Assembly: GCA_035623255.1 (NCBI GenBank) | Contig: DASPTU010000107.1 | Location: 1 to 48,103, forward strand | Direction of reading: 5' to 3' | DNA length: 48,103 nucleotides | Origin: JAFAGX01 sp035623255 | GTDB lineage: Bacteria > Acidobacteriota > Terriglobia > Terriglobales > Acidobacteriaceae | Part shown: in pieces, positions 31,571 through 40,375 of the stretch | How the letters are laid out: the number at the start of each line of letters is the position of its first letter | Numbering within the stretch: the stretch's first letter is position 1 | Made by a program: the position numbers and the translations under genes | Notes under the pieces: model-generated | The model's database searches: none | Seen by the model: only the letters and a program-made list of their open reading frames with translations | What the model was told of the DNA's origin: nothing

Positions 31571-33604
31571 CTACCAAACGTGGCAGGCACTTGCCGAAAC
31601 CATAGGCTGTCCCGCTTTGCAACCCCAGGCTTTTTGAAATTCCGGCATGTTTTGTACGACCCCATCGATCCGGTACTTGCCCGGAGAGTGTGGATCCACG
31701 CTAACGCGCATGCGGGCAAATTCGGGACGCTGCTTTTCACACCAAACGCGCGCGAATCCCAGGAAAAAGCGCTGCTGCGGGGTGAAGCCGTCGATCGGTT
31801 GTGCAGCTTTGCCGGTAGTATCTTCTGCGATCAGCCGTTGGAGGGCGTTGTAGGAAATTCGAGCACCACCATTGTCCGCTGTATTCTCACCAAGAGTGAG
31901 GCGGCCCTTGAGTTTTAGATCATCGATAGCGGTAAAGCCGCTGTACTCGTCGGCGATGCAACTTACCCGCTTCTCGAACTCTTTGGCGTCCTGCTCAGTC
32001 CACCAATCACGCAGATTTCCTTCGGGATCGTACTTGCGGCCTTGGTCGTCGAAGCCGTGGGTAAGTTCGTGGCCGATGACAATGCCAATACCGCCGAAGT
32101 TCACGGGGTCATCCATTTTCTTGTCAAAAAACGGCGGTTGCAGGATGCCCGCGGGAAAGACAATTTCGTTGTACGATCCGCTGTAGTAGGCGTTGACAGT
32201 CGGCGGCGTCATCCCCCACTCATTGCGGTCGAGGGGCTTGCCGATCTTGTTGATGTCGCGTTTGGATTCAAATTCATTCGCGCGGAGGAAGTTGCTGAGC
32301 AGGTCGCCGCGCACAATCGTCAGCTTGCTGTAATCGCGCCACTTGCCGGGGTAGCCGATCTTATTGCGAATGGCGTCCAATTTCAACTTGGCCTGCTTTT
32401 TGGTGTCGGGGGTCATCCAAGGCAAAGTTTGGATGTCGTCATCAAGCGACTTCTCCAGGGCATCCACCATTTTCAGCATTCGCTGTTTACCATCGGCGCC
32501 GAACGTGAGCTCGACGTAGCGCTGGCCAAGGGCTTCGCCGAGTGCGCGATCGGTTGCGTTAGCACAGCGCTTCCAACGTGCCTGAATTTCCTTCTGGCCG
32601 GTCAATGCTTGACGGAGCTTAAAGTTGGCGTCGACAAACGGCTGAGATAGCCAAGGCGCGGACGCGTCCAGCATCTGCCAGCTTACGTAGGTCTTGAGCG
32701 AATCCAGCGACTCAGATTCGATCACGGAATTCACTTGCTTGAAGAAATCTGGATTCGCAACATTGAGCTCAGAGAAACTCGGCGCGCCGACGTCAGAGAA
32801 GTAGCGCTGCAAATAAAAGTTCGGAGCCAGTTGCTCGGCGGCATCACGGGACATCTTGTGATCGCGGTTCTTGGGATCACGGCGGGCGGTGCGGTCCATA
32901 GAGGCCTTCGCCAAGCCAGTCTCGATACGTAGTACTGTCTGGGCCGACTCGCCAGCCTGTTGCGCGGATTGCCCGGTCAGGGTGAACACCTGGGTCGCAT
33001 ATTCCACCAGAGCCTTGCGCAGTTCTTGGTTTTTAGCATCCTCTTTGAGGTAGAAGTCGCGATCGGGCAGTGTGAGGCCGCCCTGGTCGATGAATGCAAT
33101 GACCTGATTGGCATTGTGCAGGTCGGGTGAAGAGTAGAAATTAAACAACGGGTTCGGGCCGATCAAGTGGACTCGCGCAACGGCATCAATCAGTGTCTGT
33201 TTATCGCTGGCCGCTGCGATTCGGTCGAGTTCCGGTTTGAGCGGATCGAGGCCTTTTGCGTTCACGGCGGACTCATCCATGCAGGAGCCATAGTAATCGC
33301 CAATCTTCTGGTCAATGGCATCGCGTGTTGGACTATCGACTGCGGCTTTTTCCAGAATGCTGCGTTCGATCGCAAGGTTGCTTTCGAATAGCTCAGTGAA
33401 ACTGCCCCATCGCGGCTGATCAGCAGGGATCTCGGCGGTTTTTAACCAGTTCCCGCAAGCATATTGATAAAAGTCGGTGCAGGGATCCAGGGTTTTATCG
33501 ATGACATCGATGTTGAATTCAGCGCTCGACTGGACAGCGGGAGCGGTCTGTGCAATCAAACTGGTGGCAAACAACAAAATCGTCAGGAGATGGCAGGTGC
33601 GCAT
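31571..33604 (-). CDS. M13-family metallopeptidase (neprilysin-like)
   Basis: A 677-residue secreted zinc peptidase. A signal peptide (MRTCHLLTILLFATSLIAQTA) is followed by the M13 N-terminal domain (DPCTDFYQYACGNWLKTAEIP) and the catalytic domain with HELTH in VIGHELTHGFDDQGRKYD, the third ligand in GENTADNGG, NAYYSGSYNEIVFPAGILQPPFF, and an end CHVW close to the usual CxVW. GAGG 5 nt upstream supports the ATG at 33604 over the one at 33622. Probably cleaves short peptides in the periplasm or outside. Terminator downstream. Confidence 0.95.
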   Translation of the reverse strand: MRTCHLLTILLFATSLIAQTAPAVQSSAEFNIDVIDKTLDPCTDFYQYACGNWLKTAEIPADQPRWGSFTELFESNLAIERSILEKAAVDSPTRDAIDQKIGDYYGSCMDESAVNAKGLDPLKPELDRIAAASDKQTLIDAVARVHLIGPNPLFNFYSSPDLHNANQVIAFIDQGGLTLPDRDFYLKEDAKNQELRKALVEYATQVFTLTGQSAQQAGESAQTVLRIETGLAKASMDRTARRDPKNRDHKMSRDAAEQLAPNFYLQRYFSDVGAPSFSELNVANPDFFKQVNSVIESESLDSLKTYVSWQMLDASAPWLSQPFVDANFKLRQALTGQKEIQARWKRCANATDRALGEALGQRYVELTFGADGKQRMLKMVDALEKSLDDDIQTLPWMTPDTKKQAKLKLDAIRNKIGYPGKWRDYSKLTIVRGDLLSNFLRANEFESKRDINKIGKPLDRNEWGMTPPTVNAYYSGSYNEIVFPAGILQPPFFDKKMDDPVNFGGIGIVIGHELTHGFDDQGRKYDPEGNLRDWWTEQDAKEFEKRVSCIADEYSGFTAIDDLKLKGRLTLGENTADNGGARISYNALQRLIAEDTTGKAAQPIDGFTPQQRFFLGFARVWCEKQRPEFARMRVSVDPHSPGKYRIDGVVQNMPEFQKAWGCKAGQPMVSASACHVW

Positions 33605-33634
33605 GAAGACCTCGATTCTCATTGAACGGCAGAT

Positions 33635-33655
33635 TCTAAGCCTGAGAAGCTTAGA
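33635..33655. promoter_or_regulatory. 7-bp inverted repeat between the M13 peptidase gene and thiC
   Basis: TCTAAGC-CTGAGAA-GCTTAGA forms a perfect 7-bp stem with a 7-nt loop, 31 nt upstream of the M13 start on the divergent side. It contains CTGAGA, but the rest of a TPP riboswitch is absent. Possible operator or 5' hairpin of the M13 transcript. Confidence 0.4.
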
Positions 33656-33733
33656 CGTACAAGCGGTGGAAATGTAAACGTTCGTATCCAGACAAGCGCA
33701 TGCTGATTACCGCCTCGAGCCGAGGGTGCAGCG

Positions 33734-33739
33734 TATAAT
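33734..33739 (+). promoter_or_regulatory. Candidate -10 element of thiC
   Basis: A perfect TATAAT, about 35 nt before the thiC ATG. No good -35 lies 16-18 bp upstream. Transcription would start near 33746, leaving a leader of under 30 nt, too short for a TPP riboswitch. Confidence 0.4.
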
Positions 33740-33773
33740 TAACGTCTGAAAAGATCCCAGGGCGGTGCAACGT

Positions 33774-35231
33774 ATGAATCCGGCGAATGATTCTCACGGC
33801 ATAAGTAGTAATGGCCACGATGTCCCACGGCCGCGGGCAGAGTGGATTGCGCAGCGCAAAGCACAAAACAGCGACGGAAATTTCTCGCAGATGCACTACG
33901 CGCGCAAGGGAAAAATTACGGAAGAGATGGAATATGTAGCGCGACGCGAGAAGCTTTCTCCAGAACTTGTACGCGATGAAGTGGGATGTGGGCGAATGAT
34001 CATACCCGCCAACATTAACCATGCTGAACTGGAGCCGATGTGCATCGGAGTGGCTTCGTTGTGCAAGATCAACGCGAACATCGGGAATTCAGCCGTTACT
34101 TCGAACATCGATGAGGAACTCAAGAAACTGCATACGTCTGTTCATTACGGCGCTGATACAGTCATGGATCTTTCCACTGGCGGCAACATTCACGAGATTC
34201 GCGAAGCCATCCTTCGCCATTCACCAGTGCCGATCGGCACAGTTCCGATCTACGAAGCGATCTCGCGCGTAAAGCGGGTCGAGGACCTGAACGCCGACGT
34301 CATGCTCGAAGTGATTGCAGAACAGGCGGAGCAAGGCGTTGATTACATGACCATTCACGCAGGGGTGCTGATTCAGTATCTGCCCATGGTGTCCAAGCGC
34401 ATCACCGGAATCGTGAGCCGTGGTGGGGCGATCCTGGCACAGTGGATGGCGCATCATCACAAGCAGAATTTTCTTTATGAGCGGTTTGAGGACATTTGCA
34501 AGATTTTAGCGAAACATGATGTCTCGTTCTCGTTGGGTGACGGGTTGCGACCGGGCTGCGTTGCGGATGCAAGTGACGAGGCGCAGTTTGCAGAGTTGAA
34601 GACGCTGGGCGAGTTAACAAAGACCGCATGGAAATACGATGTGCAGGTGATGATCGAGGGGCCCGGGCACATCCCGCTCGACAAGATCAAGGAGCAAGTC
34701 GATAAAGAGAAAGAGATGTGCTACGAGGCACCTTTCTACACGCTGGGGCCGCTGGTGACCGACATTGCGCCCGGATATGACCACATTACATCGGCGATTG
34801 GTGCGGCCATGATCGGCTGGCACGGCGCGGCCATGCTCTGCTACGTTACGCCGAAAGAGCACCTCGGGTTGCCGAACGACAAAGATGTGAAGGACGGCAT
34901 CATTGCTTATAAGATTGCGGCTCACGCGGCCGACATAGCCCGCCATCGGACTGGCGCCCAAGATCGCGATGACGCGCTGAGCTATGCGCGTTACAAGTTC
35001 GATTGGGAGAAACAATTCGCGCTTTCTCTCGATCCGGAGACAGCGCGCTCCATGCACGACGAAACTCTGCCCGATGATTACTACAAGGAAGCCGCTTTCT
35101 GTTCCATGTGCGGCCCAAAATTCTGCTCGATGAACTATTCGTCGAAAGTGGATGAATACAACAAGGAAGTTCACGGGCTGGAGAAGAAAGATTATTCAGG
35201 ACTGGTTGAAAAGTTGGTCAAGATTGGCTAG
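33774..35231 (+). CDS. thiC: Phosphomethylpyrimidine synthase
   Basis: Radical-SAM enzyme that rearranges aminoimidazole ribotide to the HMP-P pyrimidine of thiamine. The C-terminal CSMCGPKFC gives the CxxCx4C cluster motif of ThiC, and the core has MIIPANINHAELEPMCIG, YGADTVMDLSTGGNI, DYMTIHAGV, SLGDGLRPGC, IEGPGHIP and PLVTDIAPGYDHI. From the ATG at 33774 it is 485 residues; a GTG at 33765 is an alternative start. It lacks the long N-terminal region of E. coli ThiC. No other thi genes are adjacent. Confidence 0.96.
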   Translation: MNPANDSHGISSNGHDVPRPRAEWIAQRKAQNSDGNFSQMHYARKGKITEEMEYVARREKLSPELVRDEVGCGRMIIPANINHAELEPMCIGVASLCKINANIGNSAVTSNIDEELKKLHTSVHYGADTVMDLSTGGNIHEIREAILRHSPVPIGTVPIYEAISRVKRVEDLNADVMLEVIAEQAEQGVDYMTIHAGVLIQYLPMVSKRITGIVSRGGAILAQWMAHHHKQNFLYERFEDICKILAKHDVSFSLGDGLRPGCVADASDEAQFAELKTLGELTKTAWKYDVQVMIEGPGHIPLDKIKEQVDKEKEMCYEAPFYTLGPLVTDIAPGYDHITSAIGAAMIGWHGAAMLCYVTPKEHLGLPNDKDVKDGIIAYKIAAHAADIARHRTGAQDRDDALSYARYKFDWEKQFALSLDPETARSMHDETLPDDYYKEAAFCSMCGPKFCSMNYSSKVDEYNKEVHGLEKKDYSGLVEKLVKIG

Positions 35232-35280
35232 TGCTGCGCGCCACACTGATGCGTGCTGGGTCGCATAAAGAAAAAAAGCA

Positions 35281-35330
35281 GATTCCTCGACTGCGTTGCA
35301 CCATCCGCCACAATTCCCCTCAGAATGACA
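35281..35330. repeat. Diverged intergenic repeat copy after thiC
   Basis: AGATTCCTCGACTGCG (35281-35296) and CTCAGAATGAC (35320-35330) correspond to the two ends of the element at 19503-19564. It lies between the convergent thiC and lysozyme-like genes. Confidence 0.5.
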
Positions 35331-35360
35331 AAGTTCGGGAAAATTCGACAGGATTTGCGT

Positions 35361-36161
35361 CTAGAAGTTCGGACTTTCCCACGTGCGGTTCGCGAGAATC
35401 TGCTGCACTTGCAATTGGTAGGGCTGGCCAGGCTGCCAGTTGCCTGAGTAGTGGAATCCGATGCACGCCCAAAAGACGTAATTCCAACCGTGTTGCGCAG
35501 CGATCTGGTCGACAGTCTGCCCGAGATAGAGCCAATTTCCTCCATCGTAAAAATCACCGTCATAGCACGAGCGGATGTGCGCCGCATACCAATCGACGTT
35601 CAATGCCGTCGACTGAGCGGTGTCAGGATAACCTCCGTGAACGACCGTTCCTGAGCAATCTTCGTTCTTGATCTGCATCAATCCGTAGGAACCTTCGCCC
35701 GGTGGCCCACAGACGTCGCCGATGGTGCTCATGTGCCAGTACGATTCCTGCACCGCGTCTGCGCGGATAGTGTCTTCGTCAATGCCCCACTTACATGCTG
35801 CCCACTGAATGATCTCAGTGGTGGTTCCGGTGAAGTTGCCGGTCACTTTGTCCCGCTTGTCACGCCACAGCGTCCAATAATTCTCCACGGACCAGTTGTA
35901 GGGTGGATTTATTACGGTGTGGTTTGCCTGATTGTTGTCCGGCCTTGGTTCCCAGGAATTGAGAGTGACGGCGGATGCGCAGTATGAGTCTGAACGAGGC
36001 AGATAGGTGGCATGCGATGGCTCAGTGCCGAAATAGCCTTTAGCTGTGGGAGGCGTCGAGGGGGCGGCCGACATAGATAGCTGGCCACCGCAAGCAAGCA
36101 AGACGGCGCACAGCGCCAGGATGAATGAGACAGCGAGCAGTTGGCCCGCCCCGCGGCCCAA
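35361..36161 (-). CDS. Lipoprotein with lysozyme-like (SLT) domain
   Basis: A 266-residue predicted lipoprotein (CAVLLAC-GG lipobox near residue 24). The C-terminal two-thirds has a lysozyme-like fold: the probable catalytic Glu in RADAVQESYWHM, then GSYGLMQIKN. There are also conserved Trp/Tyr residues (WNYVFWACIGFHYSGNW). Probably cuts peptidoglycan at the outer-membrane face or degrades other glycans. The start is the TTG at 36161, without a visible ribosome site, so the N-terminus is uncertain. A hairpin lies 16 nt upstream. Confidence 0.8.
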   Translation of the reverse strand: MGRGAGQLLAVSFILALCAVLLACGGQLSMSAAPSTPPTAKGYFGTEPSHATYLPRSDSYCASAVTLNSWEPRPDNNQANHTVINPPYNWSVENYWTLWRDKRDKVTGNFTGTTTEIIQWAACKWGIDEDTIRADAVQESYWHMSTIGDVCGPPGEGSYGLMQIKNEDCSGTVVHGGYPDTAQSTALNVDWYAAHIRSCYDGDFYDGGNWLYLGQTVDQIAAQHGWNYVFWACIGFHYSGNWQPGQPYQLQVQQILANRTWESPNF

Positions 36162-36176
36162 TCGGATTTGCGAATG

Positions 36177-36210
36177 GATACCCAGCGAAGGAATTACCCC
36201 CTTTGGTATC
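36177..36210 (-). promoter_or_regulatory. Leader hairpin of the lysozyme-like gene
   Basis: GATACC (36177-36182) and GGTATC (36205-36210) are inverted. The loop, read on the minus strand, contains AAGGGGGTAATTCC. It lies just before the TTG start. It superficially recalls part of a ydaO-type leader, but the other conserved parts are absent. Confidence 0.3.
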
Positions 36211-36405
36211 AGGAAGCGACGATCTTCTGCTTAGGGTATGTCAGGGGAGGATGCCGGCCAAAGTCTCCAAAGGCCAGTCGGCGACAAGACCTGATTCGCT
36301 GTATGGCTCGGCTGCTTGGCCAAGCTTGAGAGAAGTGGAGACCACAGCCAGAATCGGGATGACGCAGCAAATTTTCGTGAAAAGTGATTAAAATTGGCTA
36401 ACCTT

Positions 36406-36993
36406 ATGGCTGACGAAACGCCAGCTCAACCCGAGATGAATACCCCTGCGCCGGGCCCTGAGCCCCCTACCAAATTTGAGATTGGCGAAGAATTTGGGAC
36501 GGCAAAGAGGAACCTGCCGCCGGCCAAGATTGTCCTGATCGGAGTTGGCCTACTGGCGGTCGTCGCCGCAATTGTGGCCTTGCTACAGCGGCCCACATCT
36601 TCGGCGACCGGCTCAATTGACCAGATGGTGTCAGTCGAGATTCCGAATCAGGGTTCGGTCATGGTCGCGCTTAATGTTTCGTTCATCAACAACGGCGCGA
36701 AACCATTCTGGATTCACACCATTAACGCTGATCTTGAAACGGCTGGCGGAACGTTTTCGGACGTCGCGGCATCGCCGGTAGATTTTGACCGGTACTACCA
36801 AGCCTTTCCCGCCCTCAAGCAGTATGCGATTACGCCACTGCAAACCGAAGCCAAGATCAACCCCGGCGCGCAGATCCAAGGGACAGTCATCTTCAGCTTC
36901 CCCGTCACACCAGATGCTTTCGCAAACCGCAAAGTTCTGAAGATCAGCATCCAGCCCTATGACCAACCTGCGCCCCTTGTTCTAACCAAGTAA
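36406..36993 (+). CDS. Hypothetical single-pass membrane protein
   Basis: About 195 residues: a Pro/Glu-rich cytoplasmic head (PAQPEMNTPAPGPEPP), one membrane helix (about residues 40-60, KIVLIGVGLLAVVAAIVALL) and an extracytoplasmic beta-rich domain (VSVEIPNQGSVMVALNVSFINN, then GAQIQGTVIFSFPVT) resembling an FxLYD/LEA-like sandwich. No family assigned. TTG at 36394 would add four residues. No clear ribosome site. Confidence 0.7.
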   Translation: MADETPAQPEMNTPAPGPEPPTKFEIGEEFGTAKRNLPPAKIVLIGVGLLAVVAAIVALLQRPTSSATGSIDQMVSVEIPNQGSVMVALNVSFINNGAKPFWIHTINADLETAGGTFSDVAASPVDFDRYYQAFPALKQYAITPLQTEAKINPGAQIQGTVIFSFPVTPDAFANRKVLKISIQPYDQPAPLVLTK

Positions 36994-37063
36994 CTTTTCT
37001 GGACAACGGATGACGAAGGTTCAGCCTTCGAAGCAAAGGGAATGAGCGTTCGTAGGACTTGCG

Positions 37064-37093
37064 TTGGAAAGTTGAAGGGATTTAGCGTATAAA
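37064..37093 (+). promoter_or_regulatory. Promoter of the citrate synthase gene
   Basis: TTGGAA (37064-37069), 18-bp spacer, TATAAA (37088-37093), about 70 nt before the ATG. A short inverted repeat GAAGGTTCAGCCTTC lies further upstream near 37015-37030. Confidence 0.45.
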
Positions 37094-37164
37094 AGTCAGT
37101 TGGGACGCGCACGTCTCCCTCTCCGCGCGGCCAACGAAAATCTCAAAATCCAGGTGAGGTTTCC

Positions 37165-38307
37165 ATGTCCAGTTTGACCAGCGCGCACCCTTCGAAGGGC
37201 CTCGAAGGAGTGGTCGCCACCACGTCCAGCATCTGCTACATCGATGGGGAACGGGGTGTTCTGGCTTACCGTGGCATCGACATTCACGAATTAGCCGACA
37301 AATCGAGCTTTGAAGAGACTTGCTACCTCTTGTGGTTTGGACGGTTGCCCTCCCGGGAGGAATTACGCGAACTGCGCGACCGCCTGGCGGAAGAGCGGAA
37401 ACTGGATGCCTCGATTTACCATCGCATGCACCTCGTGCCGAAGCACGCCTTGCCGATGGATGTGTTGCGAACGATGGTTTCCACGCTCTCGTTTTTTGAT
37501 CCAGAAGAAAAGAACAATGATCGTGAAGCCAACATCCACAAGGCGATTCGTCTGACTTCGCAGATTCCGATGATAGTGGCGGCGTACGACCGTATTCGGA
37601 AGGAGAAAGCGGTAGTTGAGCCGGACCGTTCGCTCTCCCACGCGGCGAACTTTCTGCTGATGTTAAATGGTGAGTATCCTTCCAAGACGGCGGAGCGCGC
37701 GCTGGACATTGCGCTGATTTTGCATGCCGATCATGAGCTCAACGCTTCCACTTTCGCGGCGCGAGTCACCGCGGCTACGCTTTCGGATATGCACTCGGCC
37801 ATCACGTCGGCCATTGGTTGCCTGAAAGGGCCTTTGCATGGCGGGGCCAACGAGGCGGTGTTCCAGATTCTGCAGGCAATCGATAGCGCCGGGGCCGATC
37901 CGGTGCAGTACATCAAAGGCATGCTGGCGCAGAAGAAGAAGATTCCCGGCTTCGGGCATCGCGTCTATCACACCGAGGATCCGCGGGCAACGCACTTGCG
38001 CCAGATGTCCAAGGAACTCGGAAGTTCCAGCGGTCAACCGAAATGGTTTGAATACTCTGACGCAATCGAGAAATTTGTCAAGGCGGACAAGAGACTAAAC
38101 GCCAATGTCGATTTCTATTCCGCGTCAACCTACCGCGCCCTGGGAATCGACATGGATTTGTTCACGCCGGTGTTCGCCGTCTCGCGTATCAGCGGGTGGA
38201 CGGCCCATGTGATTGAGCAGTTGGATGACAATCGCCTGATCCGCCCACGGGCCGACTATATTGGTCCCTCCTATCCGCAACACTATGTTGCAATGGGAAA
38301 AAGATAG
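37165..38307 (+). CDS. gltA: Citrate synthase
   Basis: Condenses oxaloacetate and acetyl-CoA into citrate. The 380-residue length is of the short (CitZ-like) class. Catalytic residues are in LHADHELNASTF (His), GPLHGGANEAVFQIL (His) and LNANVDFYSASTYRALGI (Asp); also GFGHRVYHTEDPRATHLR and YRGIDIHELA. 2-methylcitrate synthases look similar and cannot be excluded from sequence alone. GGTGAGG lies 5 nt before the ATG. Its own promoter lies upstream. Confidence 0.95.
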   Translation: MSSLTSAHPSKGLEGVVATTSSICYIDGERGVLAYRGIDIHELADKSSFEETCYLLWFGRLPSREELRELRDRLAEERKLDASIYHRMHLVPKHALPMDVLRTMVSTLSFFDPEEKNNDREANIHKAIRLTSQIPMIVAAYDRIRKEKAVVEPDRSLSHAANFLLMLNGEYPSKTAERALDIALILHADHELNASTFAARVTAATLSDMHSAITSAIGCLKGPLHGGANEAVFQILQAIDSAGADPVQYIKGMLAQKKKIPGFGHRVYHTEDPRATHLRQMSKELGSSSGQPKWFEYSDAIEKFVKADKRLNANVDFYSASTYRALGIDMDLFTPVFAVSRISGWTAHVIEQLDDNRLIRPRADYIGPSYPQHYVAMGKR

Positions 38308-38405
38308 GTTCTCTGCCGCGCCAGGCGAGGAACCTGGCCCTGGTTGGCGAGCAGCTTCCTGCTAAACTCATTCCATCCTTGGCGTTTGCCGGAGCGCAAC
38401 CCTGA

Positions 38406-39065
38406 ATGTCCAGCAACCATGTTCCCACCGCGCGCACGCGAGTAGTGCGCGAACCTCATCGTGGTGTTTACGATCGTGAAACTGCTTACCGAATCCTTGA
38501 CGAAGGGCTGGTTTGCCACATCGGATTTGTCGTCGATGGACAGCCGTTTGTAATTCCAACCGGTTATGGCCGGGCCGGCGACAACTTGTACATTCACGGA
38601 TCGGCCGCGAGCCGGATGTTGAGAAACCTCGATCAGGGTGTTCCGATTTGCTTTACGGTTACGCTTCTGGATGGTCTGGTGCTGGCCAGATCGATTTTCA
38701 ATCACTCCATGAATTATCGGTCGGTGGTGGTGCTGGGGACGGCGGTCGCGGTCAACGACCCGCAGGAAAAGTTAGAAGCTTTGCGGTTGCTTTCAGAGCA
38801 CATTGTTCACGGGCGGTGGGCTGAGTCACGCCAACCGAACGAGAAGGAACTCAGAGCGACGCTGGTCATGCGTCTGCCGATTGCGGAGTTCTCGGCGAAA
38901 GTGCGCGAAGGCCCACCGATCGATGACGATGAGGATTATGGATTTCAAACATGGGCGGGGGTAATTCCATTGCAAATGGTTCCCGGGCAGCCGATTCCTG
39001 ATCCCACGCTGGATTCCCGGCTCAGTATTCCGGCGTATGCGGAACACTATTCGCGGAAAGAGTAA
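38406..39065 (+). CDS. Pyridoxamine 5'-phosphate oxidase-like FMN-binding protein
   Basis: A 219-residue split-barrel flavoprotein of the NimA/Pyridox_ox_2 type: YDRETAYRILDEGLVCHIGFVVDGQPFVIPTGYGR, LYIHGSAASRML, then SIFNHSMNYRSVVVLGTA. Members bind FMN or F420 as dimers, and substrates range from nitro compounds to quinones. The exact role is unknown. It converges tightly on the quinone oxidoreductase gene (6 nt between stops). Confidence 0.87.
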   Translation: MSSNHVPTARTRVVREPHRGVYDRETAYRILDEGLVCHIGFVVDGQPFVIPTGYGRAGDNLYIHGSAASRMLRNLDQGVPICFTVTLLDGLVLARSIFNHSMNYRSVVVLGTAVAVNDPQEKLEALRLLSEHIVHGRWAESRQPNEKELRATLVMRLPIAEFSAKVREGPPIDDDEDYGFQTWAGVIPLQMVPGQPIPDPTLDSRLSIPAYAEHYSRKE

Positions 39066-39071
39066 TTGCGA

Positions 39072-40040
39072 TTAGGGGACGAGCAGCAGTTTGCCGGTTG
39101 TTTTACGCCCTTCGAGATCACGGTGAGCTTGCTGGACCTCTGGCAATGGGTATGTGTGTTCGATATGCAACTTGAGTTTCCCGGCGGCAATCATGTCGAA
39201 AACGGCTTTGGAACGTGCCCGCAATTCTTCTGCGGTGGCGATATAGTGGGGAAGCGAGGGACGCGTAAGGTACAGCGAACCCTTGGCCGTAAGCTGGAGC
39301 GGATCGAAGGGAGCGACAGGTCCGCTCGATCCTCCGAACAGCACCATATAACCGCGGCGACGGAGAACGCTTAGCCCTTTCTCGAACGTGGTTTTGCCCA
39401 CGCCGTCGTAGACCACATCGACACCTCTGCCGTTAGTCAGTCGCCTAGTTTCAACCTCGAAGGCCTGTTTTGTATAGAAGATGATTTCGTCGGCGCCGGC
39501 TTCGCGAGCCAGCTTGGCTTTCTCGTCCGTTGACACGGTCCCAATGACGCGCGCTCCGTTCTGATGAGCCATCTGGACAAGCAGCAAACCGACTCCGCCC
39601 GCGGCCGCGTGTATTAGAGCTGTGTCAGCTTGCATAAGAGGATAAGTGTCATGGCTCAAATAGTGAGCGGTCATGCCTTGTAGCATGGCTGCCGCAGCTT
39701 GCTGATCGGTGATGCCGGAAGGGACTGGCACCAGGCGATCGGCGGGGACGGCCGCGTACTCAGCGTAGGAACCCAGGACACCTGTCCAAGCTACCCGCTC
39801 GCCGACTTTCAGTGATTTGACATCTGCGCCAATTGCAGTGACAGAGCCGGCGCCCTCCTGCCCCAGGACAAAGGGCACCGGTACCTTGTACCGGCCTTCA
39901 CGTTGGTAGATGTCAATGAAATTGATGCCGGAGGCGGAAACTTTTACGATAGCGTCGTTCGGCTTGGATTCCGGGACAGGGAGGTCTACCGTTTGGAGGA
40001 CCTCGGGGCCGCCCGGGCGCTGGACCTGAACTGCTTTCAT
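39072..40040 (-). CDS. NADPH:quinone oxidoreductase (zinc-independent MDR family)
   Basis: A 322-residue medium-chain dehydrogenase/reductase of the QOR type: MKAVQVQRPGGPEVLQ, the GroES-like half with SGINFIDIYQREG and PFVLGQEGAG, and the Rossmann motif HAAAGGVGLLLVQMA, then DVVYDGVGKTTFEKGL. Zinc-binding cysteines are absent, as expected. Reduces quinones or enones with NADPH; the natural substrate is unknown. Confidence 0.93.
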   Translation of the reverse strand: MKAVQVQRPGGPEVLQTVDLPVPESKPNDAIVKVSASGINFIDIYQREGRYKVPVPFVLGQEGAGSVTAIGADVKSLKVGERVAWTGVLGSYAEYAAVPADRLVPVPSGITDQQAAAAMLQGMTAHYLSHDTYPLMQADTALIHAAAGGVGLLLVQMAHQNGARVIGTVSTDEKAKLAREAGADEIIFYTKQAFEVETRRLTNGRGVDVVYDGVGKTTFEKGLSVLRRRGYMVLFGGSSGPVAPFDPLQLTAKGSLYLTRPSLPHYIATAEELRARSKAVFDMIAAGKLKLHIEHTYPLPEVQQAHRDLEGRKTTGKLLLVP

Positions 40041-40295
40041 GTTTGCGTTGGATTCCCAGAAACTCCGATAGATTCACAGGCGCGGCAAACATTGAAAAAC
40101 CCTGTTTAGATTTGGAGTCGGCCTGCGACATTTAGCAGCACAGAGGGCAACTTTGCCTGGCTTTCGATGAGCGTGCCGGCGGTGGTCGTTGGTTAAGCGG
40201 CAGCGGCGATCGCGACGAACCTTATGGCCTCGACTGGATTTATGGTAACCTTTCCGCCCTATGCCTGAAGTAACGGAGGCCACCGGAGTTGAAGA

Positions 40296-40324
40296 TTGAC
40301 CCGTCAAAAAGCGGGTAGTAGCAT
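40296..40324 (+). promoter_or_regulatory. Promoter of the MltD-like gene with a dyad in the spacer
   Basis: TTGACC (40296-40301), 17-bp spacer, TAGCAT (40319-40324). ACCCG and CGGGT (about 40299-40316) form an inverted repeat around the spacer. The 335-bp gap 40041-40375 shows no gene; the rest of it is featureless to me. Confidence 0.45.
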
Positions 40325-40375
40325 TGGTAGGCGCAAACCGTAAACGCTGATAGCGGTCCGTAACTAATAGAAAAC

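Noticed and set aside
33635..33655. TPP riboswitch suggested by CTGAGA
   Set aside because: The CTGAGA is the loop of a simple 7-bp hairpin; the conserved 3' half is missing and it precedes the thiC TATAAT.
36162..36240. c-di-AMP (ydaO) riboswitch on the minus strand
   Set aside because: Only a GGGGGTAATTCC-like stretch matches; the CCCGACAGCTAACC-type segment and pairing pattern are absent.
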